Positions 34,545-45,119 of a DNA stretch of 64,000 nt are shown one piece after another. How positions within the stretch are numbered: position 1 is the first letter of the stretch; every line of letters starts with the position of its first letter. The position numbers and the translations under genes are program-made. The DNA comes from Corbicula japonica (taxonomy: Eukaryota > Mollusca > Bivalvia > Venerida > Cyrenidae), in the NCBI GenBank assembly GCA_038501625.1, contig JAZAYU010000015.1, positions 7,772,991 to 7,836,990 on the forward strand. The letters are read 5' to 3'. The notes beneath the pieces were generated by a model. The model ran no database searches. It saw nothing but the letters and a program-made list of their open reading frames with translations, and was not told the origin of the DNA.

Positions 34545-34569
34545 GGATCAGCCGGAACATCTGTGCCAT
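32824..34569 (-). CDS. Reverse transcriptase of a non-LTR retrotransposon (partial, open)
   Basis: A 581-codon intact frame. RT motifs in order: NVTPLFKKGDKSNPANYRPI (residues 144-163), LILLDFSKAFDKVNH (about 227-241), TSGVPQGSVLGPLLFLLYIN (about 285-304) and FADDTAVY (317-324, catalytic Asp pair). C-terminal motifs: MEFNPSKC, LVRPQLEYCSSVWSPHT, MVQRRAARWV and LWNSLPANV. The first 9-11 residues (MAQMFRLIR) and the ATG come from the host palindromic element, so the predicted start is an accident of insertion. Activity is unlikely without an endonuclease. Confidence 0.9.
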   Translation of the reverse strand: MAQMFRLIRLKNAKQDTQDIAPLLENDKLITDSRGQANFLNRQFQSVFTPMNPLKLGQLCSMKTKHLFSTTKLPQYPKMPDISISVGGVQKLLSTLQIGKACGPDDLKPIVLKNLSVQIAPLVTKLFQKSLDTGTIPSDWTKANVTPLFKKGDKSNPANYRPISLTCALCKLMEHIVASNITKHYQVNSILYHLQHGFRSKMSCETQLLGLVEDLSRNLIQGHQTDLILLDFSKAFDKVNHLKLLYKLHQHGIQNNTLQWVKSFLIGRRQSVLVNGEKSDEVPVTSGVPQGSVLGPLLFLLYINDLPENIISQVWLFADDTAVYITVKNDSDQTLQEDLNRLQKWEHTWDMEFNPSKCTVINITRSKHPHKTNYTLHGQTLATVSDAKYLGVCITSDLSWNKHINQVTTTANQTLNFIKRNIPTKHQNIRQFAYKTLVRPQLEYCSSVWSPHTQQNIHKIEMVQRRAARWVTGDYSHYSSVTSMLEKLGWRSLGNRRCDSRLLMFFKIVHGLVAVPMPQYVLPTTRLTRHMHPLSFRQIQTPCNYYKCSFYPATIVLWNSLPANVAQAPTLDQFRQGVTVP

Positions 34570-34782
34570 CTGATCAGGATCTAAACTGTTTGCTTTTTAA
34601 TTTGTTAGGTTATTTCTGACCAATATGTGACCAGTGCAGATCCTCATCAGACGGCAGGGATGTGCCGGCTGATCTGGATCTACACTGGTTGCACATGTGT
34701 AAAAATGCGTATTTATGGGATTACACAATGTTAACTTTTGATTAAATATATTTTGCATCTTACTAAAATAGCGACTGATTAA

Positions 34783-35015
34783 CCCTTCACTCCATATATA
34801 CCCCTTTTATCTCGTATGTGACCAGTGTAGATCCAGAAGTTTTTCTCCATATATACACATTTTCTCTCATATGCAACTAGTGTAGATCCAGATCTGCACT
34901 GGTCGCATCTGGATCAGAAACAATCTAATGATTCTAAAAGCAAAGAGCAGATCCTGATCAAATAGCACAGATGCTGGATTAACACTGTTTGAACAAGCAA
35001 TATTGGAGTAACGGG
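34783..35015. mobile_element. Palindromic element A, left end duplicated
   Basis: cccttcactccatatatacc, then a second ttttctccatatatacacat at about 34840; ends ggagtaacgggtt. Confidence 0.8.
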
Positions 35016-35142
35016 TTGACGCCCTCCCGTCCGCCCAACAACATACCCCAATCTAATAACCAGGAATTTTCTAAAGAAAACCTGGTTAAAATGATTACCA
35101 AACTAAAATTTTTGTATTCATAGAATTTAAACAGTTACTTAC

Positions 35143-35260
35143 CAAAATGTTTAGGATCAAGCCGTGGCCGACTTAAATGATTGGTGGCGTAAAATAATGT
35201 GTATGCTTCTGAATGACATGACTGTATTTCTTCTAATGTTGCTTTACGGCACTTTAAAAG
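35143..35260 (-). CDS. HDAC4: Class IIa HDAC, in-window exon 9
   Basis: A 118-nt exon encoding LLKCRKATLEEIQSCHSE then AYTLFYATNHLSRPRLD. This aligns with the catalytic-domain segment [28 protein letters not shown] of vertebrate HDAC4. The trailing G joins AA of the next exon as Glu. Confidence 0.94.
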
Positions 35261-35288
35261 CTGAAACATAAAGTGTTTGATATTTTAA

Positions 35289-35523
35289 CCCTTTACTCTT
35301 TATATAAGCTTTTTAATGTATGTGCAACCAGTGTAGATCCAGATCAGCTGGCACATCTGTGTCATCTATTCAGGATCTGCACTGTTCACTTTTTTATTCA
35401 TTAGGTCATTTCCGACCATGATGCAAACAGTTTAGATCCTGATCAGACAGCAAGATTGTGCTGGCTGATCTGGATCTTCACTGGTTTCACAATCGTAAAA
35501 ATGTGTATATACGGAGGAAAGTG
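35289..35523. mobile_element. Palindromic element A
   Basis: ttaaccctttactctttata ... tatacggaggaaagtgttaa; 27 bp from the exon 9 acceptor side. Confidence 0.9.
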
Positions 35524-35773
35524 TTAAGTAATATATAGCTAACCATGGTACACCAAATAAAAGTCCAAGCCAAGAAAATTACCATTCAATAAAACATAAT
35601 ATTTTCGTCTCCCATTTTAAAAACTCCTGTAATTTCCAACTTTTAACGAGGAACCAAGAACTTAGTTTGCTTTTTCAAAAATCTCTTTTGTTTTTAACAA
35701 GTCTGATGCAAACTGATATTTCTTCATAAATTTAGATCCAGGTTTTCTAAATTTCAAGCCTTACATGTGTTTA

Positions 35774-36008
35774 CCCTTTCCTCCATAGACACACCTTTAT
35801 TGCATTGGTGAACAGTGTAGATCCAGATCAGCCGGCACATCCATGCCGTCTGATCAGGATTTGCACTGTTCACTTTTTTATTTCTTGGGTTATTTCTGAC
35901 CAAAAATGCGACCAGTTTAGATCCTCATCAGACGGTACAGACGTGCGGGCTGATCTGGATCTACACTGGTCACACATGCGTAAAAATGCATATATATGGA
36001 GGAAAGGG
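35774..36008. mobile_element. Palindromic element A, near consensus
   Basis: ccctttcctccatagacaca ... tatatggaggaaagggttaa; ends 27 bp from the exon 8 donor. Confidence 0.93.
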
Positions 36009-36035
36009 TTAAACTTCCGGACTGTTTGCACTTAC

Positions 36036-36169
36036 CTCACACTTTGAGATCAGATTTTTTTCCTGCAGACGAGACCAGATACAGTGAATACGTCCTGCGT
36101 GTTCTGGATGCATTGCATTGTTACCACACGTACACTGGTGTTTCTGCATGATCGTATCATATCCTATTG
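36036..36169 (-). CDS. HDAC4: Class IIa HDAC, in-window exon 8 (start of deacetylase domain, zinc ligands)
   Basis: A 134-nt exon encoding [15 protein letters not shown] then [17 protein letters not shown]. The Cys-x-Cys and the His of HPEHAGR correspond to the class IIa structural zinc ligands (C667, C669 and H675 in human HDAC4). Donor GTAAGT; the last codon is the Glu of SKCE, phase 0. Confidence 0.95.
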
Positions 36170-36225
36170 CTGTAATACGAATAAAACAAGCATTGTCAGA
36201 CAATTAGCTATATTTTGAAACAAGT

Positions 36226-36446
36226 TAACTCTTTTCATATTTATGGGCTTTATTGCTCATGCGAACAGTGCAGATCAAGATCAGCTGACACATCCATGCT
36301 ATTTGATCAGGATCTACACTGCTCCTTGATCAGAAATAACCTTATGAACTTAACAGCAAACAGTGACGAACCTGATCAGATGGCACAAATATGGATCTCC
36401 ACTGTTCACCCATGGATAGCATCCATATCCCATCGAGTAAAGGTTA
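36226..36446. mobile_element. Palindromic element A, diverged
   Basis: ttaactcttttcatatttat ... catcgagtaaaggttaaag; adjoins the 0.9-kb element C. Confidence 0.75.
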
Positions 36447-36474
36447 AAGTATTTATCGCTTTACTCGATGGATA

Positions 36475-37405
36475 TAGAGGATACAACATTAGTGATCATT
36501 TTATATCGAAATTATTAAACGAGTCGTCTAAATCAATATAAAATGAGGCTTTTGCCGAGCTTTATATTGATTTAGATGACGAGTTTAATAATTTTAGTAT
36601 AAAATGAACACGAATGATGTATTCTATTTATCACATACTCTGAAAAACAAGCAAAATCCATGAATTGTCTGTTTCTACCGCCTAGTAGAGCGGAATTTAA
36701 ACGTGTGTAATTCGGTCGTATCGGGTGATACATAAGCTAGTCCCCAAAGAATTTATCCTACCGTTTTCCTATTTGCCAAAATAAGTGAAAATAAATAAAT
36801 AAAATTAACATTAACTGCGCTACTAGAGTCTAGATAAAAGAATCTACCAGTTATAGGCTTCTGAAGATGTGTTTAATTAAATAAATCGATCTTCTGTATG
36901 ACGTCATTTGTGTAAACTTTTGTAGCGGCATATGACAACATTGAAATTTGCTGGATATAAACTTATGATTGGGATTGAAAATGTGTTTCTAGTGTTTTTA
37001 TTTTGTTTCGGGGATGTTGTAAGATCACAACGATGATGTTCTGAAAACGATACCAGTGTCTAGGTAATTTTGTTTTCGATTAAAATGAAATGAAAATGGC
37101 TTTGTTGCTTTTGTTGAATTTCATCATAGACTTTCGGCATATTGCTATCTTACGGAGTAATCAAGATGTCAGAAAGTTATATTTCCCGTGGATATTATTA
37201 ATTAAAGGGATGCTTAAGTTCCTCATAGAAGCTGCTTGCTTGCCTGAAGTGGTCAGGTGGCAAAAGTAAGTCATTTTCATAAATTTGTTTTGATCGCTGA
37301 TAACGCAGATGAATAGTGATTCAGCTACGATATATAACTAGTTATATTTGGAAAATATATAACGGGTGTTATTACACTCCCACACCGGAAGGTATGTGAT
37401 AAATC
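36475..37405 (+). mobile_element. 0.9-kb element C, copy 2
   Basis: Same orientation and same ends as the copy at 404-1330 (agaggatacaacattagtga to ggtatgtgataaat), with scattered substitutions and small indels. The hairpin is at 36497-36605. It lies within an HDAC intron, between the palindromic elements at 36226 and 37410. Confidence 0.85.
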
Positions 37406-37409
37406 GCTC

Positions 37410-37681
37410 ATATCCCATGTACTATCAGTGATTTGTATCAGTCTGCCAATCAGGATCTAAGAAACAACATTTTCCATTAATCAGGTTATTTCTGGCCAAG
37501 AAGCAATCTGTGTAGATCCAGATCAGCCAGCACATCCGTGCACACTGTTCGACTGTTGGTCAGAAATTACCTAATAAAGGGAAAACTGCTGATCTTGATC
37601 AGATGTAACAGATGTGCTAGCTGATCTGGATCTACACTGTTCACCCACGCCATAAATTCGTATTATATAGAGTAAAGGGTC
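37410..37681. mobile_element. Palindromic element A, diverged
   Basis: catatcccatgtactatcag ... tatatagagtaaagggtca; adjoins element C on its right. Confidence 0.7.
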
Positions 37682-37740
37682 AAAATGTGAATACCGGTAT
37701 ATGGAGTAAACAGTTAACAAAGGATATATCCTCCACATAA

Positions 37741-37951
37741 CCCTTTCCTTCATAGACACACCTTTATTGCGTGGGCGAACAGTGTAGATTCAGCTCAGCC
37801 GGCACATCCATGCCATCTGATCAGGATCTGCACTGTTGGCTTTATGATAGGTTATTTCTGACCAAAATGCCACCAGTGCTTGGATGTGCTGGCTGATCTG
37901 GATCTACACTGGTTGCACATGTGTAAAAATGCGTATATATGGATGAAAGGG
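37741..37951. mobile_element. Palindromic element A
   Basis: ccctttccttcatagacaca ... tatatggatgaaagggttaa. Confidence 0.9.
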
Positions 37952-37954
37952 TTA

Positions 37955-39040
37955 AAAAAAAAAATTTTCATCTATCCTTGATATTTGAACACATGTTTCA
38001 AAAGAAAATTTTATCATCTGATATTAATAGTTTATTATATAATTACACACCATAATCATTCTATATATGAGAATTGTATTCTTTACTCTTGTTACATGTA
38101 AGGCTGCTGTCTGTATTGTTTTTCTCTAATCTAAAGAGAGATGTATTTTGTTACATGCCTTTTATTTCGTGCCATCAGATGTTTCTAGGAAAAGAGATGT
38201 TTTGTATGACAAAATTTAGCTTATCGCTTGGTTATCGAACTTCATGATTACGGATTCCTTTTAATTTAATTAAACCCTCTGTCTAGGAACAGAAAATAAC
38301 CTATTATAGTAAATAAATAAATCTGTTTTACTGATTTAGTGTGATTCAAGGAATTTATTTCAGTTTATTATGAGTTTATAACGCTGCAGGGAAACAGTGA
38401 CTGTTTTTATAATGACAAAATTATATAGCTGTTTCTGGAAGAGCCGATATCCATAATACTTGAATTTCAACATGTTGACCAAGTTACAAGAAATATGCAG
38501 GAATATTGCCGATTTATGAGCTCCAAGTAATGCTTTCCATAATTAGATTCTCACTTTATCCGTGTCAGTCTTATTTGAGAATATTTTAGTTTTCCCCTTT
38601 ACATTATTTGTGTGAATTCATATTTCACTAAATATAATTTCGTTTAAACTACTGAATTCAAAATTTAAGGTTCTAACTGAAAATTAGCATTTTTAAATGA
38701 TTAACAGTTTAATGTGGCATTTTCATGTAAATTTTCTGAAAAAAAAAGTGCTCAAGAATAGTATCATACGCTCACATGTATACTGATTTTTTACGCTTCT
38801 TCAAAGAAAGTAGGCAAACAGGGGGTTAAATTTCACCATGTTAACTAGACTCTGTTCACAGGACACTTATGCCCCCACTTCCGCATATTTGTAACAAATT
38901 TTTGTATTTATGATTACATTATTCAGACTCGATGAGAAGTTTGGCAAACATGGTTTCATTTAACTGAAACTACTGAAAGGAAATGAAGAGATCGCAACAA
39001 AAGATTTTTGTATACTGAAAAAATAAAGATTATTTTCTTT
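37955..39040. other. HDAC intron interior without elements
   Basis: About 1.1 kb of AT-rich sequence between exons 7 and 8 with no repeat or coding signal. Confidence 0.5.
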
Positions 39041-39100
39041 AACCCTTTCCTCCATAAACATGTCTTTATGGCATGAGCAAACCGTGAAGACCCAGATCAG

Positions 39101-39239
39101 GGTTGAAGGTTATAAAACTGAGATTGGAAACCAGTCTCAAATCTCAAGCATCTGATTGGCTGACTGGTCGCCATTTCAGCCGATCAGATCCTTGAGATTT
39201 GGGACTGGTTTTCATGCTAAGTTTTATAAACTTGGGCAC
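39101..39239. mobile_element. Foldback element B inside a palindromic element
   Basis: After cccagatcag the host is broken by ggttgaaggttataaaactg ... ataaacttgggcac and continues agtttatttgtgcc. Confidence 0.85.
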
Positions 39240-39351
39240 AGTTTATTTGTGCCATCTGATCAGGATCTGAAGTGTTTGCTTTTTCACTGATTAGGTTATT
39301 TCTGATCAAAAAGCAGAGTGCAGATCCGGATCAAATGGCACAGATCATCTC

Positions 39352-39535
39352 TACTGGTTGCACACACATTAATCCGTGCCGTCTGATCAGGATCTGCACT
39401 GGTTGCACACACATTAATCCGTGCCGTCTGATCAGGATCTGCACTGGTTGCACACACATTAATCAGTGCCGTCTGATCAGGATCTGCACTGGTTGCACAC
39501 ACATTAATCCGTGCTGTCTGATCAGGATCTGCACT
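39352..39535 (+). repeat. 45-bp tandem repeat (four units) inside element A
   Basis: cactggttgcacacacatta / atccgtgccgtctgatcagg / atctg. 45 is a multiple of 3, so a spurious repetitive open frame appears on both strands. Confidence 0.93.
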
Positions 39536-39929
39536 TGTCGCATTTTGGTCAGAAATAACCTAATGAATCAAAAAGCGAACAGTTTAGATTTTGATCAGAT
39601 GGCACGGATGTGCCAGCTGATCTAGATCTAAACTGTTCGCCCTAGCAATAAAGGTTTGTATATACAGGAAAGGGTTAAAAGCAAAGTATATATGACAAGG
39701 CTACAAGAAACCTTCGTTCAATCAGAATTTTTCAAGCCAGCCTCGTGTTAATCAGTAACTCTTTGTGATGAAGAGCGAATAATTGGTGTGCAATTTGAGG
39801 TTATGAAGGTCATCACAGACAAATTATTCCATCAAAATATAACTTTGGATTTGCAAAAATCTTCCCATTAACCACCGATTTAAAATACATTTTTAATATT
39901 CACAGAAAATTATTGAAATCGGTACAAAC

Positions 39930-40182
39930 CAGTAGCAAAACTGTATTTGATAGGGCCCCCTTCTTGTGCTTGTGGTGGCATAGAGAACGTAACTAGGGGA
40001 CTAGATTGGGTCCTGGCCAGGGGCCGATGATGTCCTTTATGTCGTGGCTTAGCTACAGCCAACAAGTGTTCACTTTCACGTCGTATGAGTTTATTGGCTA
40101 ACATAAGCCCACCGTCATCCATCTTTGTTTCTTTTACAAGCATGACATCATTGTCACAGGCGTCGTGGGCTTCCTTCATCTC
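39930..40182 (-). CDS. HDAC4: Class IIa HDAC, in-window exon 7 (RTQSSPLVTF 14-3-3 site)
   Basis: A 253-nt exon, acceptor ttttcag, donor GTTTGT (weaker than its neighbours). It encodes EMKEAHDACD, then HRPLARTQSSPLVTF, the third class IIa 14-3-3 site (around human S632). It ends at YSFAT plus one nt, entering the catalytic domain. The repeated HRPL-RTQS cassette in exons 6 and 7 is typical of the family. Confidence 0.93.
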
Positions 40183-40391
40183 CTGAAAATCACAGCAACC
40201 ACTGATGACGAAAATACGTGTAAAATAATGTGTATTCATAAATGTTAATAGTTATCAGTTACGGTAGATTTGCAACCTCAAATCCGAAATTTTTGTTCCC
40301 CTTTAGAGCAGAAATTATGCTATTTTCCCCAAAATTAAAGAGCATGTGCCACTTCTCCTGACATTGAAAAATAGCTCTTGTGAGAATTAAT

Positions 40392-40600
40392 CCTTAATCC
40401 ATATACATGCCTTTATTGCATGGGCAAACAGTATAATTCCAGATCAATCAGCAAATCTGCACAATCTGATCAGGATCTACACCGTTCCTTTTAGATTCAT
40501 TAGGTTATTTGCGACCAAGATATGAACAGTGTAGATCCAGATAAGATTGCACAGATGTACAAGCTGATCAAGATCTACTTTGTTTGCACACACGTTAAAA
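40392..40600. mobile_element. Palindromic element A, diverged
   Basis: cttaatccatatacatgcct ... cacacacgttaaaagg; 13 bp from the exon 6 donor. Confidence 0.75.
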
Positions 40601-40612
40601 GGAATGGAATAC

Positions 40613-40868
40613 CTGTGCTAGTTTCGCTTCAGTCTCTTCGTCCACATTCTCCATGTGGGTCTTGCTGCTGGTTCGTTGTAACACGGTCTGACGTATATGC
40701 TGCTTCACTAGGAACTTATCCTTGAGGATCTGTTCCGGGTCCTGCTCGATACCGGGCCCCGCCACCCCTGCTGCTGCCCGTTGCTGCTGTTGTAGAAGGA
40801 GATTTTGCTGGATGAATGGATGACCAATAGGCAATGGGGCTGACTGAGTTCTGCCTAATGGTCGATGT
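40613..40868 (-). CDS. HDAC4: Class IIa HDAC, in-window exon 6 (RTQSAPLP 14-3-3 site, Gln-rich)
   Basis: A 256-nt exon starting HRPLGRTQSAPLP, nearly identical to the second 14-3-3 phosphoserine site of HDAC4 (around human S467). It is followed by a Q-rich stretch (QQNLLLQQQQ) and a charged helix (KDKFLVKQHIRQTVLQR). Ends phase 0 at EAKLAQ. CaMK/PKD phosphorylation here drives 14-3-3 binding and nuclear export in known family members; that role is inferred for this protein. Confidence 0.93.
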
Positions 40869-41218
40869 CTGAATTGAAAGTACAAACAATTTGTTAACAA
40901 CAGAGGTTTAACACAGTTCAACTAGCCCATAGGCAATGATTCCGATGAAGACAGACATGCAAATGTTCTTATCTTCTCATTCTTCAGAGCCTAGGGAGAA
41001 AATTTTCACCTATTTACATATATTGTTGGCCTAATAGGAAATCTCGTGTCAACTGAATTTAATATTAGCAACAAGGGAATATTAACGAACTAGCATAAAA
41101 TCTGTCAAAATCTTGCACCTCTATGCCAATAGGAAAGCTTCAATATAGTCATGTGTTGAAATAAAGTAATCTGATTAGAGGAAATTTCATAAGTTTGGTT
41201 TTGATATTATAATATTAA

Positions 41219-43880
41219 CCCTTTCCTCCCAAAATACACATTTTTAAGCATGTGCAACCAGTGTAGATCCGGATCAGAAGGCACGGATCTGCACTGGTGG
41301 CATTTTGGTCAGAAATAACCTGATGAATAAACAAGAGGGCCATGATGGCTCACCTGACTACAAAAGTACTCTCAGCTTGTGGTTTCAGACAAGAAGATTT
41401 TTAAAGTTTTTACTATACAAGTCTATGTAAAATGAAGTGACCCCTGGGGGCGGGGCCAATTTTGACCCCAGGGAAATCATTTGAACAATCTTTGTAGAGT
41501 TCCACTAGAGGATGCTAAATGCCAAATATCTAAGCTCTAGGCCTTGTGGTTTCAGACAAGAAGATTTTTTCAAGTTTTTCCTATATTAGTATATAAGTCT
41601 ATGTAAAATGAAGTGACCCCTGGGGCGGGGCCAATTTTGACCCCATGGAAATCATTTGAACAATCTTTGTAGAGTTCCACTAGAGGGTGCTAAGTGCCAA
41701 ATATCTAAGCACTAGGCCTTGTGGTTTCAGACAAGAAGATTTTTAAAGTTTTTCCTATATAAGTCTATGCAAAATGAAGTGACCCCTGGGGCAAGGCCAA
41801 TTTTGACCCCAGGGAAATCATTTGAACAATCTTTGTAGAGTTCTATTAGAGGATGCTAAATGCCAAATATCTAAGCTCTAGGCCTTGTGGTTTCAGACAA
41901 GAAGATTTTAGAAGTTTTTCCTATATAAATCTATGCAAAATGAAGTGACCCCTGGGGCAGGGCCAATTTTGACCCCAGGGAAATAATTTGAACAATCTTT
42001 GTAGAGTTCCACTAGAGGATGCTAAATGCCAAATATCTAAGCTCTACGCCTTGTGGTTTCAGACAAGAAGATTTTTAAAGTTTTTCCTATATAAGTCAAT
42101 GTAAAATGAAGTGACCCCTGGGGCTGGGCCAATTTTGACCCCAGGGAAATAATTTGAACAAACTTTGTAGATGTCCACTAGAGGATGCTAAATGCCAAAT
42201 ATCTAAGCTCTAGGCCTTGTGGTTTCAGACAAGAAGATTTTTTAAAGTTTTTCCTATACAAGTCTTTATAAAATGAAGTGACCCCTGGGGCTGGGCCAAT
42301 TAAGACCCCTGGGAAATAATATGAACAATCTTTGTAGAGTTCCACTAGAGGATGCTAAATGCCAAATATCTAAGCTCTAGGCCTTGTGGTTTCAGACAAA
42401 ATGATTTTTAAAGTTTTTCCTATATAAGTCTTTGTAAAATGATGTGACCCCTGGGGCGGGGCCAATTTTGACCCCAGGGAAATAATTTGAACAAGCTTTG
42501 TAAAGTTCCACTAGAGGGTGCTAAATGCCAAATATCTAAGTTCTAGGCCTTGTGGTTTCAGACAAGAAGAGTTTTAAAGTTTTTCCTATATAAGTCTATG
42601 CAAAATGAAGTGACCCCTGGGGCGGGGGCCAATTTTGACCCCAGGGAAATAATTTGAACAATCTTTGTAGAGTTCCACTAGAGGATGCTAAATGCCATTT
42701 ATCTAAGCTCTAGGCCTTGTGGTTTCAGACAAGAAGATATTTAAAGTTTTTCCTATACAAGTCTATATAAAATGAAGTGACCCCTGGGGCTGGGCCAATT
42801 TAGACCCCAGGGAAATAATTTGAACAATCATTGTAGAGTTCCACTAGAGGATGCTAAATGCCAAATATCTAAGCTCTAGGCCTTGTGGTTTCAGACAAGA
42901 AGATTTTTAAAGTTTTTCCTATATAAGTCAATGTAAAATGAAGTGACCCCTGGGGCGGGGCCAATTTTGACGCCAGGGAAATAATTTGAACAAACTTTGT
43001 AGATGTCCACTAGAGGATGCTAAATGCCAAATATCTAAGCTCTAGGCCTTGTGGTTTCAGACAAGAAGATTTTTAAAGTTTTTCCTATACAAGTCTATAT
43101 AAAATGAAGTGACCCCTGGGGCGGGGCCAATTTTGACGCCAGGGAAATAATTTGAACAAACTTTGTAGATGTCCACTAGAGGATGCTAAGTGCCAAATAT
43201 CTAAGCTCTAGGCCTTGTGGTTTCAGACAAGAAGATTTTTAAAGTTTTTCCTATATAAGTCTATGCAAAATGAAGTGACCCCTGGGGCGGGGCCAATTTG
43301 ACCCCAGGGAAATAATTTGAACAATCTTTGTAGAGTTCCACTAGAGGATGCTAAATGCCAAATATCTAAGCTCTAGGCCTTGTGGTTTCAGACAAGAAGA
43401 TATTTAAAGTTTTTCCTATATAAGTCTATGTAAAATGAAGTGACCCCTGGGGCGGGGCCAATTTTGATCCCAGGGAAATAATTTGAACAAACTTTGTAGA
43501 GTTCCACTAGAGGATGCTAAATGCCAAATATCTAAGCTCTAGGCCTTGTGGTTTCAGACAAGAAGATTTTTAAAGTTTTTCCTTTCGGTTGCCATGGCAA
43601 CCAGAGTTCTGCATGGAATTGATTTCTTTGAAAAACTTTGGAAGAGCTTCATGCAAGGAACATTCCTGCCAAGTTTCAGCAAGATTGGCCCAGGAGTTCA
43701 GGAGAAGAAGTCGTTTGAAGAAAAAGTTGACGACACACGGACGGACGACGGACATCAGGCGATCACAAAATCTCACCATGAGCACTTCGTGCTCAGGTGA
43801 GCTAAAAAGCAAACAGTTTAGATCCTGATCAGACGGCATGGATAGCCCACGAAATTAAGCTGTGTCTTTAGAGGAAAGGG
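41219..43880. mobile_element. Palindromic element A split by the pearl-like element
   Basis: Left part ccctttcctcccaaaataca to 41331; right part aaaagcaaacagtttagatc from about 43805 to tttagaggaaagggtaa. Confidence 0.88.
41332..43804 (+). mobile_element. Pearl-like element with thirteen 166-bp tandem units
   Basis: Starts agagggccatgatggctcac and ends gagcacttcgtgctcaggtg, the latter preceded by an ACGG-rich stretch (cggacggacgacggac). The core is tandem units anchored by gaagtgacccctgg at 41434, 41610, 41776, 41942, 42108, 42275, 42441 (gatg variant), 42607, 42774, 42940, 43106, 43272 and 43437, mostly 166 bp apart. It interrupts a palindromic element at an A-rich site (gatgaata / aaaagcaaac). 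Tandem core plus ACGG microsatellite recalls the pearl/HINE elements of bivalves; the link is from memory. Confidence 0.85.
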
Positions 43881-44138
43881 TAAATTATCCCACTCATGTA
43901 CAGCAGTAAACCATATCAGCTTGATTAGAGATAATGTGAACAGTTGTTTACTACAGCATTGAGTAACAATTAAGGATTGAATTGATATTTGATGATCTCC
44001 ATTTGGGTATGGAAAACAGTTGGGTTGTTTAAAGCCCGTATAAGCAGTGAGGTAAGAGGGAACACAAAAGTTGTTGCCCTTGGTTCTTGAGATGCCTGAG
44101 GCTCTGGATTCAAACTGTGCCTAATTACCTTATCCCAA

Positions 44139-44336
44139 AGGTGAATAGTGTTGATTTAGACCAGCTGTGCCATCTGATCCAGATCTACACTGTTTGCTCT
44201 AAGGGTCATTAGGTAATTTTAGGTAACCAAAAAGCAACTAGTGTTGAACCTGACCAGATTGCACAGATGCTAACTGGACTTGATCTACACTGGTCGCACC
44301 TGCGATAAATCCCATATAGTTTATAGAGTAAATGGT
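44139..44336. mobile_element. Palindromic element A, diverged
   Basis: gaatagtgttgatttagacc ... tttatagagtaaatggttaa. Confidence 0.7.
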
Positions 44337-44344
44337 TAACAAAC

Positions 44345-44600
44345 AATGAGTAAAGAAACATCAATCACTCAAAACCCATATAATATATGGTACAAACGAG
44401 TAAAAAAAAATCACTCAAAACCCATATAATATATGGAACAAACGAGTAAACAAACATCAATCACTCAAAACCCATATAATATATATAACAAACGAGTAAA
44501 CAAACATCAATCACTCAATATTTCATAAAATATATTGAACAAACGAGTAAACAAACATCAATCACACAAACCCAATATAATATATGGAGAAAAGGGTAAA
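44345..44600 (+). repeat. About 50-bp tandem repeat abutting exon 5
   Basis: Five units of acaaacgagtaaacaaacat / caatcactcaaaacccatat / aatatatgg, ending about 34 bp from the exon 5 GC donor. Confidence 0.85.
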
Positions 44601-44633
44601 CAAGCATCGTCCCAACTATCATGAGAAACTTGC

Positions 44634-44829
44634 CTATGAATTCTGGCTTGGTGGCTATCTGATGATGATTGTGTGCTAGAAGGTGTGGGGTATGGGGGCC
44701 CTATCAGAGGTGATGGCTTGGTTCCCGAGCTACCTGACGCTCGCGCTTCCTCTATCGCTTTAAGCTGGGCTGCCATATAACTGGATCGTGTTGATGCTTC
44801 TGTGGGCGACGGGTATTCCCCATCTATAA
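44634..44829 (-). CDS. HDAC4: Class IIa HDAC, in-window exon 5 (linker; GC-AG intron follows)
   Basis: A 196-nt exon encoding VIDGEYPSPTEAST, a short helix-prone stretch (YMAAQLKAIEEARA) and a Ser/Pro-rich tail ending RIHR. The 3' boundary is AG|GCAAGT, a GC donor. Only this donor gives the correct phase to join the next exon, producing HRPLGRTQSAPLP. The acceptor is ttgttccag. Confidence 0.85.
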
Positions 44830-45119
44830 CTGGAACAAGAAGTAAGCCAACATGGTGTGACAATATCCCCCAATTACTTGTCCAAAATTTAGACTCCATT
44901 TCAGTCTAGTAATCAGACAGAGTAATATTCTACTCAAATTTGATAAAGGCCACTTTTGTGGTCTGTAAGTTTTCCTGCTTAGTTAATTTTACACTCGTGT
45001 TTCAGTTCAATAATTTAAGTCAGATGTTTTTATTTAACAGTTTTATCAAATACCTAAACAATAACAATTGCAGCCTACAAAAGTGGCCCTTAACAAATGT
45101 TGAGAAGTATAATTAAGTC

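Larger units (their letters stand above)
32557..34722. mobile_element. Palindromic element A split by the non-LTR retrotransposon
   Basis: Left part 32557-32613 (ccttcctccagagacacacc ... agatccagatc), right part 34545-34722 (ggatcagccggaacatctgt ... aatgcgtatttatggg). Confidence 0.92.
39043..39674. mobile_element. Palindromic element A with foldback and 45-bp arm amplification
   Basis: ccctttcctccataaacatg ... tatacaggaaagggttaa; foldback at 39101-39239; tandem arm at 39352-39535. Confidence 0.92.

Noticed and set aside
39272..39625. Repetitive TGCTHINPCRLIRIC protein
   Set aside because: Produced by the 45-bp arm amplification (a multiple of three) in an element A copy.
41336..43580. CRISPR-like or satellite-centromere interpretation of the 166-bp array
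   Set aside because: Units are contiguous without spacers and bounded by mobile-element ends; the array is only 2.2 kb and intronic.
43546..43839. Overlapping open frames on both strands at the end of the 166-bp array
   Set aside because: They lie in the conserved tail of the pearl-like element; similar frames arise from its repeats, with no protein similarity recognised.
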